A stretch of DNA of 64,000 nt from Sphaerulina vaccinii. Its lineage: Eukaryota; Ascomycota; Dothideomycetes; Mycosphaerellales; Mycosphaerellaceae. The position numbers were made by a program, and so were the translations under genes. Positions 21,051 to 30,900 of this stretch are shown piece after piece (position 1 is the first letter of the stretch; each line of letters opens with the position of its first letter). Location of the stretch: contig JAKUDP010000010.1 of assembly GCA_022570795.1 (NCBI GenBank), forward strand, positions 930,001 through 994,000, in the 5' to 3' direction. Under the pieces are notes generated by a model. That model made no database searches. It was given only the letters and a program-made list of their open reading frames with translations, and was not told the DNA's origin.

Positions 21051-21677
21051 ATGGACACTATCCCAGCACCTCTCAAAGGCAAGGTCGCTCTCGTGACAGG
21101 AGGCTCACGCGGTATAGGTGCTGGTATCGCAGAGACCTTCGCAAGACAAGGCTGCACTCACATCGCCATAACCTACACATCCAAGCCAGATCTTGCTGAA
21201 GGAACACTAGCCGCGATCAAAGCCATCAACAGCACTATCAAGACCTTCTCCTTCCAGTGCGATGTCAAGAGTCCTGACTGTGGATGGATGCAGTAAGTCT
21301 GAAATCCTCGGTGAGACTCGACCGAAGTTTGCTGACCACTGCTGCACTTAGGTCGCAAGAAATCTTGCTGCTCAATATGGTCCCAAGAAGAAGATCACTG
21401 TCAATAGCATCAGTGTTGGTCCCACCGAGACTGCAGCACTCCAAATCGCCTTTCAGCAACATCCTGAGTACAAGGAGCTTTCCGAGAGGATTACTTTGCT
21501 CAAAAGGGTTGGTCAGGTACAAGAAGTTGCAGATATCGTGGCTTTCGTCGCTAGTCCCCGAGCAAGCTGGATTACTGGTCAGTAGCATCAATTGGCGATA
21601 TAAGATGGTGACTGACACGATGCATAGGCAATCAGATACCAGCGAATGGTGGTATCCTTTCTGCATTGCAGGGATAG
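21051..21677 (+). pseudogene. short-chain dehydrogenase/reductase with deleted catalytic centre
   Basis: The N-terminus is a good classical SDR start with the NAD(P)-binding motif TGGSRGIG (residues 16-23) and continues to a QCDV segment. After a plausible intron (about 21295-21353) comes typical SDR C-terminal sequence (NLAAQYGPKKKITVNSI, VGPTE), interrupted by a second intron (GTCAGT to CATAG, about 21580-21628) and ending ANGGILSALQG. The NNAG segment and the catalytic Ser and YxxxK are missing, a loss of roughly 90 residues. The exon phases at the first junction do not match, so the C-terminal part cannot be read in frame. It lies 155 bases from the transposon island. No RIP-type stops are visible in it. 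Confidence 0.75.
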
Positions 21678-21748
21678 AGAATAAAACTTAATTTGCTTCC
21701 CACGTGCCATGCCCGCTGGCAAATGGAACAATCCAAGCACCTCTATCA

Positions 21749-23256
21749 TCATCGCCGCCTCCTATTCCTTCCGAGAATGTTTCTCTCAATTTCAAGCTGA
21801 TATCCCAGCCATTCCACTCGCCTCTCCAATTTCAACTCTTCTATTCTTACCTGATCGATGCCCAGCTTGAACAATCGTGCGTATGCAACAATGCGTTGTT
21901 CAGCATGGCCTACAGGCTCTCGCCGGAGAACCCACATCGGACCGGACTCCAGTATCAGGAGGTCTCTAGGACAGGACAAAATGTATTCCCGCAATTTGAG
22001 TCGATGACTCGTGGCTTGTGTGGATATGTCGTCTAGGATTCGCTTCTCTCTGTGAAGCTTCTCAGCCAGGGAGGCAGTAGCTGCTTCTTGCTCCTCTATA
22101 CTATTGTTGCTGGTTTGGACATCCTCCTGTATGGAATGATTTGTGGTGTCGTTGGCCACTGGACCGTGGGTATCGTCTGTGGTCTGTGCGACACCACCAT
22201 TAAGCAGATAGTTCCGAAAGTAGTCGGAGTCATCGGACGTTGCAGCCTCGCTCGAAGCATCACCTTCGTCGATGACTGCCAGTCCTGCCAAGCTGTTCTG
22301 TGGCCTTATCTGGGTACCTTCGAGTCCATAGATATGAGACGTGATCTCATGCTGAGCCAAGCTCGGGTGCTGTGCGATGCCTGCACCTCCTATGAAGCTG
22401 TCTTGTCGCCTAGCCTCGGTGCCGTGAAGTTCAAAGGGACCATGCGAAGCTTCCAGACTCCTAGATCTTCTCAGATGAGCAGGTCGCACAAATTGATCAC
22501 TTACACAATCTCGGGTCTGGCATCGTTGTCTTCTCTGAAGCCTCCTGTAGACAGTATGGGAGTGTCGGAGGGCTGCAGGTCGGCTTGGACTTCTGCTTGA
22601 GATCGTTCTGCGGGGTGGCTGGGAGCTCCAGACCAAGCATGTGCAGCACCATAGTCCAACTCCGGCAACCCTTTGTGATCTTTTTGATCGACTGCGCTTT
22701 GCTCTGGCCATTTCGCACGTCTGAGTTCATCGTACTGCTGTTCCAGGGCTTTCAACCTTCTTTTCACCCTTGCGAGTCTTATGATGCCTGGCCTGACAAG
22801 CAGCATACCTTCCTCAGTTCCATCATACACTACTAGCACCCCACTTCCAAGATCATTCGCCACACTTGCCTCGACCTTAGATGCAGGACCATGGTCAGAG
22901 CGTCGACGAAGAATACAGGTACTCCAGCATCTCCTCCTCTTCGTGACCAGAACGCGGTTCGCCAAAAGTTCCACCCTCATCTTCACTTCCATGACCCGGT
23001 CCACAGGTATGTCCCTCTCATCGAATAGTGATCGATTGCCTTTCGGCGCAAAACCACTCTCCTCCAGCTCTTTCAGCGTTCCCTCCACCTTTTTCAGGAC
23101 TTTATCAGCCTCGACTTGTCTTGACTTCTGATGTTGCCTCTTACTGGCTTCGCTGCGAAATCGACCACCTCTCCTGGAGTCGACATGACTGCAAAATCCT
23201 TCAAGACATGCTGTAGGAGGTGGTGGTCGCGCGAAGTCTAAAATGCTGCGCAACAT
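21749..23256 (-). CDS. uncharacterised coiled-coil protein
   Basis: Two exons, 22505-23256 and 21749-22460. The 44-base intron (GTAAGTGATC donor, CTAG acceptor) joins two long frames in phase and gives 487 residues. I do not recognise a domain. Heptad-like helices occur near residues 35-60 (VEADKVLKKVEGTLKELEE), around 165-185 (RVKRRLKALEQQYDELRR) and in the C-terminal 130 residues. The C-terminus is very basic (NRRRR), and Ser/Asp-rich stretches separate the helices. No signal peptide or membrane segment. It could be a lineage-specific structural or nuclear protein. Confidence 0.65.
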
Positions 23257-23712
23257 CTTGTCTGCTGTGTCTTGCCGCGGCTGTTCTCCTAGATTGATCT
23301 GTAAGCAAGCAGCGTAGTCCTAGACAATAGAAATAAAAAGATATAGAGTTCGGCAGCCGTCTTCTCCGGCACCAGGTTTCGCACGTGGACACCACTCTAT
23401 GGATATGCTTAATGGCTTCATCCATCAATGAGAGAGGTTCCTGCACAACATAAGCAATGACATCCAAAAATTCTCTCCACACGTACCAAAGATGGCAACG
23501 GGGTTGAAATTGTTAGTTTTTCTGTCTTCCTTAGAGGGACTGCTTTTCTACGAGCTTGCCCTACGTGTCCTGATCGTAGCACTGGTGCTTCTCGTCTATC
23601 GTGACATGCCCACTAGCCCAACTGGTGCAATGCGTTGGCGCTCTGTTACGCCGAGTCTGTGGAAGTGCAGGTGTACCTCCTGCCGGCCTCAAGATCATGC
23701 GATAGTGGACTC
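23257..23712. other. intergenic region of about 455 bp
   Basis: It lies between the 3' end of the TFIIF beta gene and the start of the coiled-coil gene, both on the minus strand. Nothing else is recognised. Confidence 0.5.
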
Positions 23713-24792
23713 CTACTCCATCTTGACATCTTCGAAATCCTCGTCCTCGTCCATTTCGTCTCCAGTTCCGTCGTCAGTCGTCTCCATTTTGGCAACAGCC
23801 AATTCTTCTTTGACTCCACTCATGTCTTCTCCGCCTTCTTCCATCAGCATTTTGTACTCTGGTTTCAGCTTGTAGGTCTGCACAAAGTCGCCTTGCCTCA
23901 TAAGTGTAGCAATCTCGTCCAACGTTTCTTTGATGTATGCTTCAGGTTGCCGTAATCTTTGACGCAGCGCTTTCAGACTCCAGTAAGTGTACTCCTTGAA
24001 GCACAACTTGAGCGCATCGAGTAGAGCAGCCTTCTCCATGCGCACAGCCTTCTCCTTGACGGGCTTCTTCCTGTTCCCAGCTCCAACCTTCGAAGTGAGG
24101 GAGCCGAAGACAAAGGACTCGTTGTCTTGACCAGGATGTCGGACACGCTGGCTGTTGACGAATGTGGTCTTATTTCCAGCGTTCAGGGCGCTGCGGTATG
24201 TTTCAGCGAAGTAGGCAAGACTGCTCTGATCCTCCACAGGATGCATGTCGAACTCGTTCGCGATAATCGGTGCAAGTGAAGTCTGCTTCGGGATGGCTGT
24301 GCGGTAGCTGCCTGGCTTGCGCGGTTGCTGATTTCCACTACCATTGTTGTTATAGCGATCGAACTTGTTGATGCCGCCAGGTCGCTTGTCGTATGGGATG
24401 CGGTTCGGGCGCGCATTGCTGTTGTGTCCAGGCAAGTCCTTCTCGGAGAAGATGACAGTGTTGTTGTAGCGCTCGCTCTTCAGCTCGACATTGTACGTCT
24501 TGGGCAGTGGTCGATGCTGTGGGATATCGTCGTGCAACCGGATCTGAATCTTCTGCTTCGTGCTATTGGAGGCTGGATGAAATACGCGCACACTGCCAAT
24601 CGTGATCTGCTTATCGTCGGGCGTGTTCTTGTAGACTTCATCCCACACCTTCCACATGTCCTCCGACACCTTCAGCAGCCAACTCCTAGAACCCTCGTCT
24701 GGGAACTGCAGGTCGGTGTCCTCTTCGAACTCGTCAATCTCTCCCAGCGCCTTCGTCTCCTCCGTCTTCATCTCCGGCTTCACGTCTGTCAT
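23713..24792 (-). CDS. TFG2: transcription initiation factor IIF subunit beta (RAP30/Tfg2)
   Basis: Single exon of 359 residues from the first ATG; the longer frame upstream starts at TTG. The N-terminal half has the TFIIF beta dimerisation core: the SWLLKVSEDMWKVWDE segment, a triple-barrel region with ITIGSVRVF, and a YNVEL strand. After a long low-complexity linker comes the winged-helix domain (about residues 240-310) with RMEKAALLDALKLCFKEY and WSLKALRQRLRQPEAYIKETL. The tail is acidic. TFIIF binds RNA polymerase II, brings it to the preinitiation complex and affects start-site choice. Its size fits fungal Tfg2. Confidence 0.93.
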   Translation of the reverse strand: MTDVKPEMKTEETKALGEIDEFEEDTDLQFPDEGSRSWLLKVSEDMWKVWDEVYKNTPDDKQITIGSVRVFHPASNSTKQKIQIRLHDDIPQHRPLPKTYNVELKSERYNNTVIFSEKDLPGHNSNARPNRIPYDKRPGGINKFDRYNNNGSGNQQPRKPGSYRTAIPKQTSLAPIIANEFDMHPVEDQSSLAYFAETYRSALNAGNKTTFVNSQRVRHPGQDNESFVFGSLTSKVGAGNRKKPVKEKAVRMEKAALLDALKLCFKEYTYWSLKALRQRLRQPEAYIKETLDEIATLMRQGDFVQTYKLKPEYKMLMEEGGEDMSGVKEELAVAKMETTDDGTGDEMDEDEDFEDVKME

Positions 24793-25531
24793 GCTGATAG
24801 TCGGGAGGTGTGGTAATATGTTTGTTGTTTCCAAGAGAACGGAAGAGGCACAGTGGGGTGTTTGAGCGACAATGCGACAAGTGCGAGCCGTGCCGGCGAG
24901 AACCCATGGTCTGTGCCTGCCCCATTCGTGAACGTTTCACTTCACTTCACTTCCCTCACATATCCACACTTGGACACACGACTCAATCGCATCTCTGACT
25001 ACCATGTACTGGAACTGATGATGACCGAACATATCGAGCTGTAAAGTCTGCTGGCAAACTATCGCCACAATGACTGAGACAATGCAAGAGCTTTACGACG
25101 ATCAAGTCAAGGCTCGCTCGAATTACTTCAACGACCACAACTCTCACCTAGGCTTTGCGGAATCTGACTTCCAAGTCCCCCAATGTCCCTCCAGGAGACG
25201 CAATATCAGAAGGTTGTACGACATCCCACCCGTCTGCCTTCTCCGAGACCTGCACTGGATTGTCACCGCCATAGGAGTTCCGATAATAAAATCTCGCAAT
25301 CTTCTTGTCGACCGTCCAAATCTCTACGATCAGTGAGGTATGTCTATAGGGTACTACGAAATTGAGGGGTACATTGCATCTCTTATGTGGCTTCCAGCCC
25401 GCATAAGAGAGGTGTCCAGCTGACGGCTTGCTTAGCTTCGGACTGCCCGAATGTTTATAGCTAGTTCAGCCACACCAAAAGGTCTTCAATACCATGTATC
25501 AAGGCAGTTGATGAGATCACTCCTCCCTCAA
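24793..25531. other. intergenic region with a short CTTCA tract
   Basis: It contains three tandem TTCAC/CACTT units near 24938-24958, upstream of the TFIIF beta gene. A plus-strand ATG frame at 25070-25336 (88 codons) is listed separately as doubtful. Confidence 0.5.
25070..25336 (+). CDS. doubtful small open reading frame
   Basis: An ATG-initiated frame of 88 codons (MTETMQELYDDQVKARSNYF...) between genes. No domain, signal peptide or confirmed splice site, although a GTATGT just after the stop could be a donor for an extended model. It could be a small gene or chance; transcript data are needed. Confidence 0.25.
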   Translation: MTETMQELYDDQVKARSNYFNDHNSHLGFAESDFQVPQCPSRRRNIRRLYDIPPVCLLRDLHWIVTAIGVPIIKSRNLLVDRPNLYDQ

Positions 25532-25806
25532 TCAACAGCCCGCCGGGGGAACAATCGCATTCTACCGATCATCAGTGAACACCATCAGACAACAGAGATT
25601 GAGACGGTACTTACGACGCACACGCTAACCTTGCAACTGGCTTTACTATAGGCCAACAGGTTGCAATCATCCCAGGCTTTGTAGTATACTTCGTCGGGAA
25701 CATCAGCTGGAATATATGGTTCCAAACATTTGTCGAAGTCATCATCGCAGTTAGAAGCCGCGAGAGCGACGAGTAAAGTCCGGACAAGAATTGTTTTGAT
25801 GTTCAT
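25532..25806 (-). CDS. candidate small secreted cysteine-rich protein
   Basis: Two-exon model: 25615-25806 and 25532-25561, with a 53-base phase-0 intron (GTAAGT donor, CTGAT branch, GGTAG acceptor), giving 73 residues. Residues 1-18 (MNIKTILVRTLLVALAAS) form a signal peptide. The mature part has six cysteines, the last added by exon 2 (...NAIVPPAGC), and many acidic residues. Even cysteine number, signal peptide and small size are hallmarks of fungal secreted effector or antimicrobial-type proteins, but no family is recognised and the function is unknown. Reading through the intron instead gives an 84-codon frame with five cysteines in the mature part. Confidence 0.55.
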
Positions 25807-26198
25807 CGTGGCGTGTGTATGCTTGTAGGTGCTGTACACTTCAATCAGCTCGTCATACGAAGGCGAGACCTGGAGGGTATATGTTCATGTGTCTTCTCGT
25901 TTTTTCAACACCTCACCTCCACATCTCCACATCACGACTCCAACATGGACAATACCACCTCACTAGGTGGCCTGTCGGATATCACCATGTATCCATGACT
26001 GGCCAATCTCCGCAATGGTCCATCCACGATGCAACCGCATTGCCACTGCGCTGCTCAAGACTGTGGTGTGGAGAATTGGAGGAGAGGTTGAGCCTTGGTC
26101 TTAGCAGCTTTAGCAGCTGCTTTCCAAGATCCCAGCCAGCGCCAGGGCGCTGTTTCTTACAGCAGGTCTATTCTTTCGCGAAGTCATAGTTTGCCCTC
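25807..26198. other. intergenic region of about 390 bp
   Basis: It lies between the Rrp42 3' end and the small secreted protein start. It includes a CCTCAC/CCACATC-rich stretch. No gene recognised. Confidence 0.45.
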
Positions 26199-27315
26199 TC
26201 ATGTCTCAACTCCATCCAGCCCGGCCAGGACTTCCTCTGCCAGACCTCCCTTGGCTACCACAGCCTTGATCATAGCACTCATCAACCCTCTTCCCACACC
26301 ACCTCGTGGAGGTCTCCAGACCGTGGCTCCAGCATCTTTCTCCCTCAGCACAGCCATGTCCGCAGCACTAAGTCCACTCCCGCCTGCGTTCGCGTTGCCT
26401 ACATTGGGCACTCCAGCAGCAGTCAATCGACTAGGTGGATCGATAGTCCTCAAAGCCACCAACTTACAGCTTCCATCACTTCCTTGTGCAGCAGATATGG
26501 CGACTACCGAGTCTGCAACTGCAATTTCTTCTTTCGAGGGGTCGAAAAGGATGTTGGACCCAACCGTCATAACGAGTAGCGTTACAGGTGGTTTAGTGAC
26601 TGCCTTCTTCGTTGTCGTGTCCCGAGGGAAGAGGTCTGTCGAAGCGTCCCAGTCGTCGTTGAAGAGCGGGTCCTCGTCTCCTTGTGATAGTAGAGCTGGT
26701 AGACGTGTAGAGAGGAGGGCAAGGTGTGTTGTTAGGGAGAGGAGAGGAAGAGGGTATGAGAGTGGCTGTGAGAGAAGTAGAATCTACTTACCTTGTCAGC
26801 ACGGTGCAACCTAGCCTTGTCAAGACGTGTAAACGTACGTCGATATACAGTCTCCAGTGGAATCTGTTGTTGATGTATAGCCGATCTTTCACATCGCCAT
26901 CTGCGAGTAGAGCTTCTGTGAGCATGGCTGCGAGGAAGACAGGTAGTGCGTCGTCGTCGCGCATGTCTGGAATCTGTATTGACACTTCCAACCACGACGC
27001 TTCGCCTTTGCCTCGTGCGTTGTCCTCTTCTTCGCCCATGTCGACATCACCGCTGCCAACGCCTGATGACTGCAGGCCGCCTCTCTGTCCACTCTTTTCT
27101 ACCTCAGCCTTGACGCCTACGACGGCTTCTGTGCCATCGGCGAAACATATGCGCGCACTGCCGTTTGTGCTGGGCAGAATGTCTGTCTCAGCGATCAGAG
27201 GGCGAAAAGTCGTTGGTGAGCGTCCATCGGGGCGTATGGGCGGGTTCTGAGATAGCGAGGTATGCAGGTAGGACAGCTCAGCGGGCGATAAGGGAATGCC
27301 GGTGTAAGGCGCCAT
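26199..27315 (-). CDS. RRP42: exosome complex subunit Rrp42 (RNase PH-like ring protein)
   Basis: Two exons, 26839-27315 and 26199-26783, with a 54-base phase-0 intron, giving 353 residues. The acceptor lies in GGTAAGTAG just before ATTCTACTT. This choice restores the conserved WRLYID-ILLLS strand of the family, whereas the tempting GTAAGT donor a few bases earlier gives a frame conflict. The N-terminus has the RPDGR motif of RNase PH proteins; later come ADGTEAVVGVKAEV and DVKDRLYINNRF. Rrp42 is one of six subunits forming the catalytically inert exosome ring in 3'-5' RNA processing and decay in nucleus and cytoplasm. An acidic insertion (about residues 95-110) is lineage-variable. Confidence 0.9.
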
Positions 27316-27912
27316 CGGGGAAGTGGAAGATATTGTTTGTGGTGAAGGTTAGTCTGAATTGGTCTGAAATTTGGAGAGCTTCCAAAGTGGAAGTCGGCTT
27401 CAGCGAATGACGCGGGAAAATCGACTTTCACATGACAGGCACCTCAACATAGGCAATAGAGACAAGTGGCAAGGTATAGGATGATTCTCCTTTCGCGTAT
27501 AGCTGTATCTGCTTGGTAGCTGTTCAAGCGCTATTTGGTCTAGCAGTACAGTGTTTTGCACGTACATGCCCTCCCAATGGTGTAGAGCTCTCGTGCTCGA
27601 TGACCATTACAGTAAGTGTATATTACAGAAACTCCGTACAGAGACATACGCATCGCCGGCGTTGTCGACCTGTGTATGCAAATCAAATATCAAATCCATA
27701 GAACTACGCCCCAGCGCCTACGCTTCTTTTCTCTGGCGAGGCTGCAAACGCAACCCTCGCAGTATGCATCGCACTCACGCCCATAAACAAATCTGTGCTG
27801 TATCGTCGTTCTCTACGCCCTTCCTGATGCACCATGCCCAGTGTCGTCCAAGAGTAATAGTAATGTGCATTCAGTCAATGTACATGTCTGTGCAGGAGTC
27901 GGATGGGCACTT
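27316..27912. other. intergenic region of about 600 bp
   Basis: Between the 3' end of Chd1 and the start of Rrp42, both on the minus strand. Only short uninformative frames. Confidence 0.5.
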
Positions 27913-30900
27913 CTAGTTCTCCGACTGCGCAGCAGGAATCTCTTTCTTCTCGTCAGGACTGTGCTTCTCTCTGACAGCAACAGTCTCTGTCTCCGGTTTG
28001 AGCGCTTCGGTTTGAGGCACAGCAGGGGAGTGTCTTGTCTCTTCCACCTTGCTTTCCGTCTTCGGCTTGGCTGGTTCAGCCTTTGACTCGGTACCAGCAG
28101 CTTTTGGTGCACCATTTGAGCTCGCAGGCAGCTTCGACTTAGCTGCTGCTGCTACACTGTCCTTGCCTGCGATCCTCGTGTACATGTCACGAAGCTTCGT
28201 ACCCGAAACACGCTTCTCTGGATCCTTTGACTGTGGCCAGTGATGATCACTGACATAGTCCCACAGCACGTCAATCATCTCTTTGCCATTTTGAGGTACT
28301 TGAGCATTGATGTGATTTCCAATGGTGACGATGCCTTGTTTGATGAGCTTCAAGCGAGCATCGTTATCTGGCATTCGCTTCTTGCTGGCGGTTGATACTT
28401 TCAGCAGCGTTGAACTGACCGAATCCAGCATGCGGCGGGCCTTCTGTTCTGACTCAGTCAGCAGTTTCGGAGCCCCATTGGTATGCGAGCTCCCGTTTCG
28501 CTGATGTCCAGGACGTCTTTCGTCAGACGTGCGAGGTCGGTGTCCATTTGGTGACCCAGCATGCGGCGTGCGGCGATCCATGCTGTTCCGGATATCAGAT
28601 TGGTGCATTCTCCTGCCATCTCCAGAGTGTTTGTTGCGCATGCTGTTTGGTCCAGGACTGCCAGATTGGCCAGGGGCGCCCGTGCGACCATGGAACTGGC
28701 CGAGATGCTTCCTGTTGTTGCGGTGATGATTCTCTAGCGCCTTCTTTGCAGCTTGGTTTGTGCCATTGCTGATCTTGTCCTTGAGCACACTGAGAAGATA
28801 ATTCGCTCGACGAACAAGATGCACCGCACCAGGTGACTTGGCGATCGTCTTCTCATCTCCAGCCTTGTTGCGCTCTTCTTTGGCGCCGACACGATGCTCC
28901 TCGAGATAGAATCGCTCGCCAAGACCGAGTTCGGCATCATCGCGTATCGGCACCCACGCGCCATAGCCATGGCGAGCAATACCGACGCAGAGCATGCCAT
29001 CTTCTTTGGCACCCCACTCGCTAGTATATGAGGCTGGCTTCGACGCTTCTGGTACGCGGAAATTTCGCCAATCCGAACACTGATCAACCAGGTTTCGCAC
29101 CATGCGCATCTCCTCTGGTCGCTCGGTAAGAGTCTCGGCATTCAGTCGCTTGACACCTCTGAAGTCAAACAGTACCGCCTTCTTCTCTTTCTTCGTGACT
29201 GGCTTGCCAGTAGTCCGCTCGATCTCATTCTGACGATCGAGCTCTTCTTGTTGCAGGCGGACAGCAGTATCGATGATGTCCTTCAGAGTGTCTCGCACGG
29301 TCTTGACATCACGGCCTTGCAGACGTGCCACCTTGATGATCTCTTCTTCCTTCTCGTCCATGGCGCCAAATCGTTCGTACGCGCGGATGAGGTGGCGACA
29401 CTCCTTTTCACCCAGTGCTCGTTTGGGATCGAGGCCATGATCAGAGTCGTTATCGTCACCTCCAGAGCCTTCCTCATCCAGATGCTGCATGTTTGCTTCG
29501 CGTGCTCGCTTCTTGGCAGCGCGCTGATCTCGACCTTCCTCGCCTGCTGCTTTGCGCTTCCGTGGCTGGTTCTCCTCGATGACAGACTCGAGATACTCCT
29601 CTTCCTGCTTCTTGCGCTCTTGCTCTTTAATCTTGTCCAATTCGGCTTTCGGGATGATCTCGTCCCACTCAAGATCGATCTTGACATCGGTGTACTCAAA
29701 ACTCCGCAAGAACTCCTCGCCTCCGTCTGTGGTCATGCCTTGGGGCTGCTCCGTCTGATGCTCTTCGGCATTTTCCAGGACAGCATCGATATCAAGCTCT
29801 TCCAGTTTTCGCTGATTACCTGATTGCTCGAACATCTTCTGCCCTCGCTTCTTCAGGATCTGCGAGATATCATCAGATGATGTGGGTTCAGCTGTGCTCG
29901 CGCCAATGCGTTGCATGCGATCTCCAAGGTCACGGGCATCTTTGTCGGTGACACCACGCTGAATAGTAATGAATTCCAGCATCAGCTTGTTCCGGGCGCG
30001 TTCCAAAACTTCCTCTTCGACAGTGTCCTTGGACACAAATCGATAGATGGTGACAGGCTTCTTCTGGCCAATACGATGGGCTCGAGCCATGGCTTGTAGA
30101 TCTGCTTGAGGATTCCAGTCGCTGTCGAACAGGATGACTGTGTCGGCAGTCATCAGATTGATACCAAGACCTCCGGCTCGTGTGGAAAGCAAAAAGCAGA
30201 AATCTTGACTTTCGGGTGCATTGAAGTGATCAATTGCCATGCGTCTTGGACCTGCTGCGATGGTGCCGTCCAAGCGTTGGAACTGATAGCCTCGGAGCTG
30301 GAGGTAATCGCCGAGAAGGTCGAGCATCTTTACCATCTGACTGAAGATGAGCACACGATGGCCATCTTTCTTCATCTTGGTGAGTAGCTGATCCAGGAGC
30401 ATCATCTTGCCACTGGAAGTGATCAGAGCCTTGAGCTGTTCATCGCGACTGTCTGCTCCAGCAAGAATGCGGTCTTCTGCGGAGGGAAACAAGAAAGGAT
30501 GGTTAGACGCTTTCTTCAGCTCCATCATGATGTTAAGTAGTGATGTCTTGTGCCCCTTGGACCCGGCGTTGAGCGCGGCATAGTTGCGAGTAAGGATATT
30601 CTTGTAGTACTCCAGTTGAACATCCGAGAGTTCGACACGAATGATCTTTTCAGACTTCGGTGGCAGGTCGTTCTCGACCTTCTGCTTCGTGCGTCTGATC
30701 ATGTAGGGCGAGATAGCTTCTGTCAGCTCAGCAAGCTTCTTACTGGCATCTTCAGACATCAGATCGATGTTCTCGTCCACGTGGATCTTGCCAGGCATGA
30801 GAAAGTCCATGAGCGCAGACAACTCGCCAAGTGTGTTCTGCATAGGCGTTCCCGTGATGAGCAATCGGCTAGCGGCGCCAAAGTCCATCAACTTGGCATA

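Noticed and set aside
22052..22600. 182-codon plus-strand frame opposite the coiled-coil gene
   Set aside because: It lies across both exons and the intron of the minus-strand gene; no recognisable domain.
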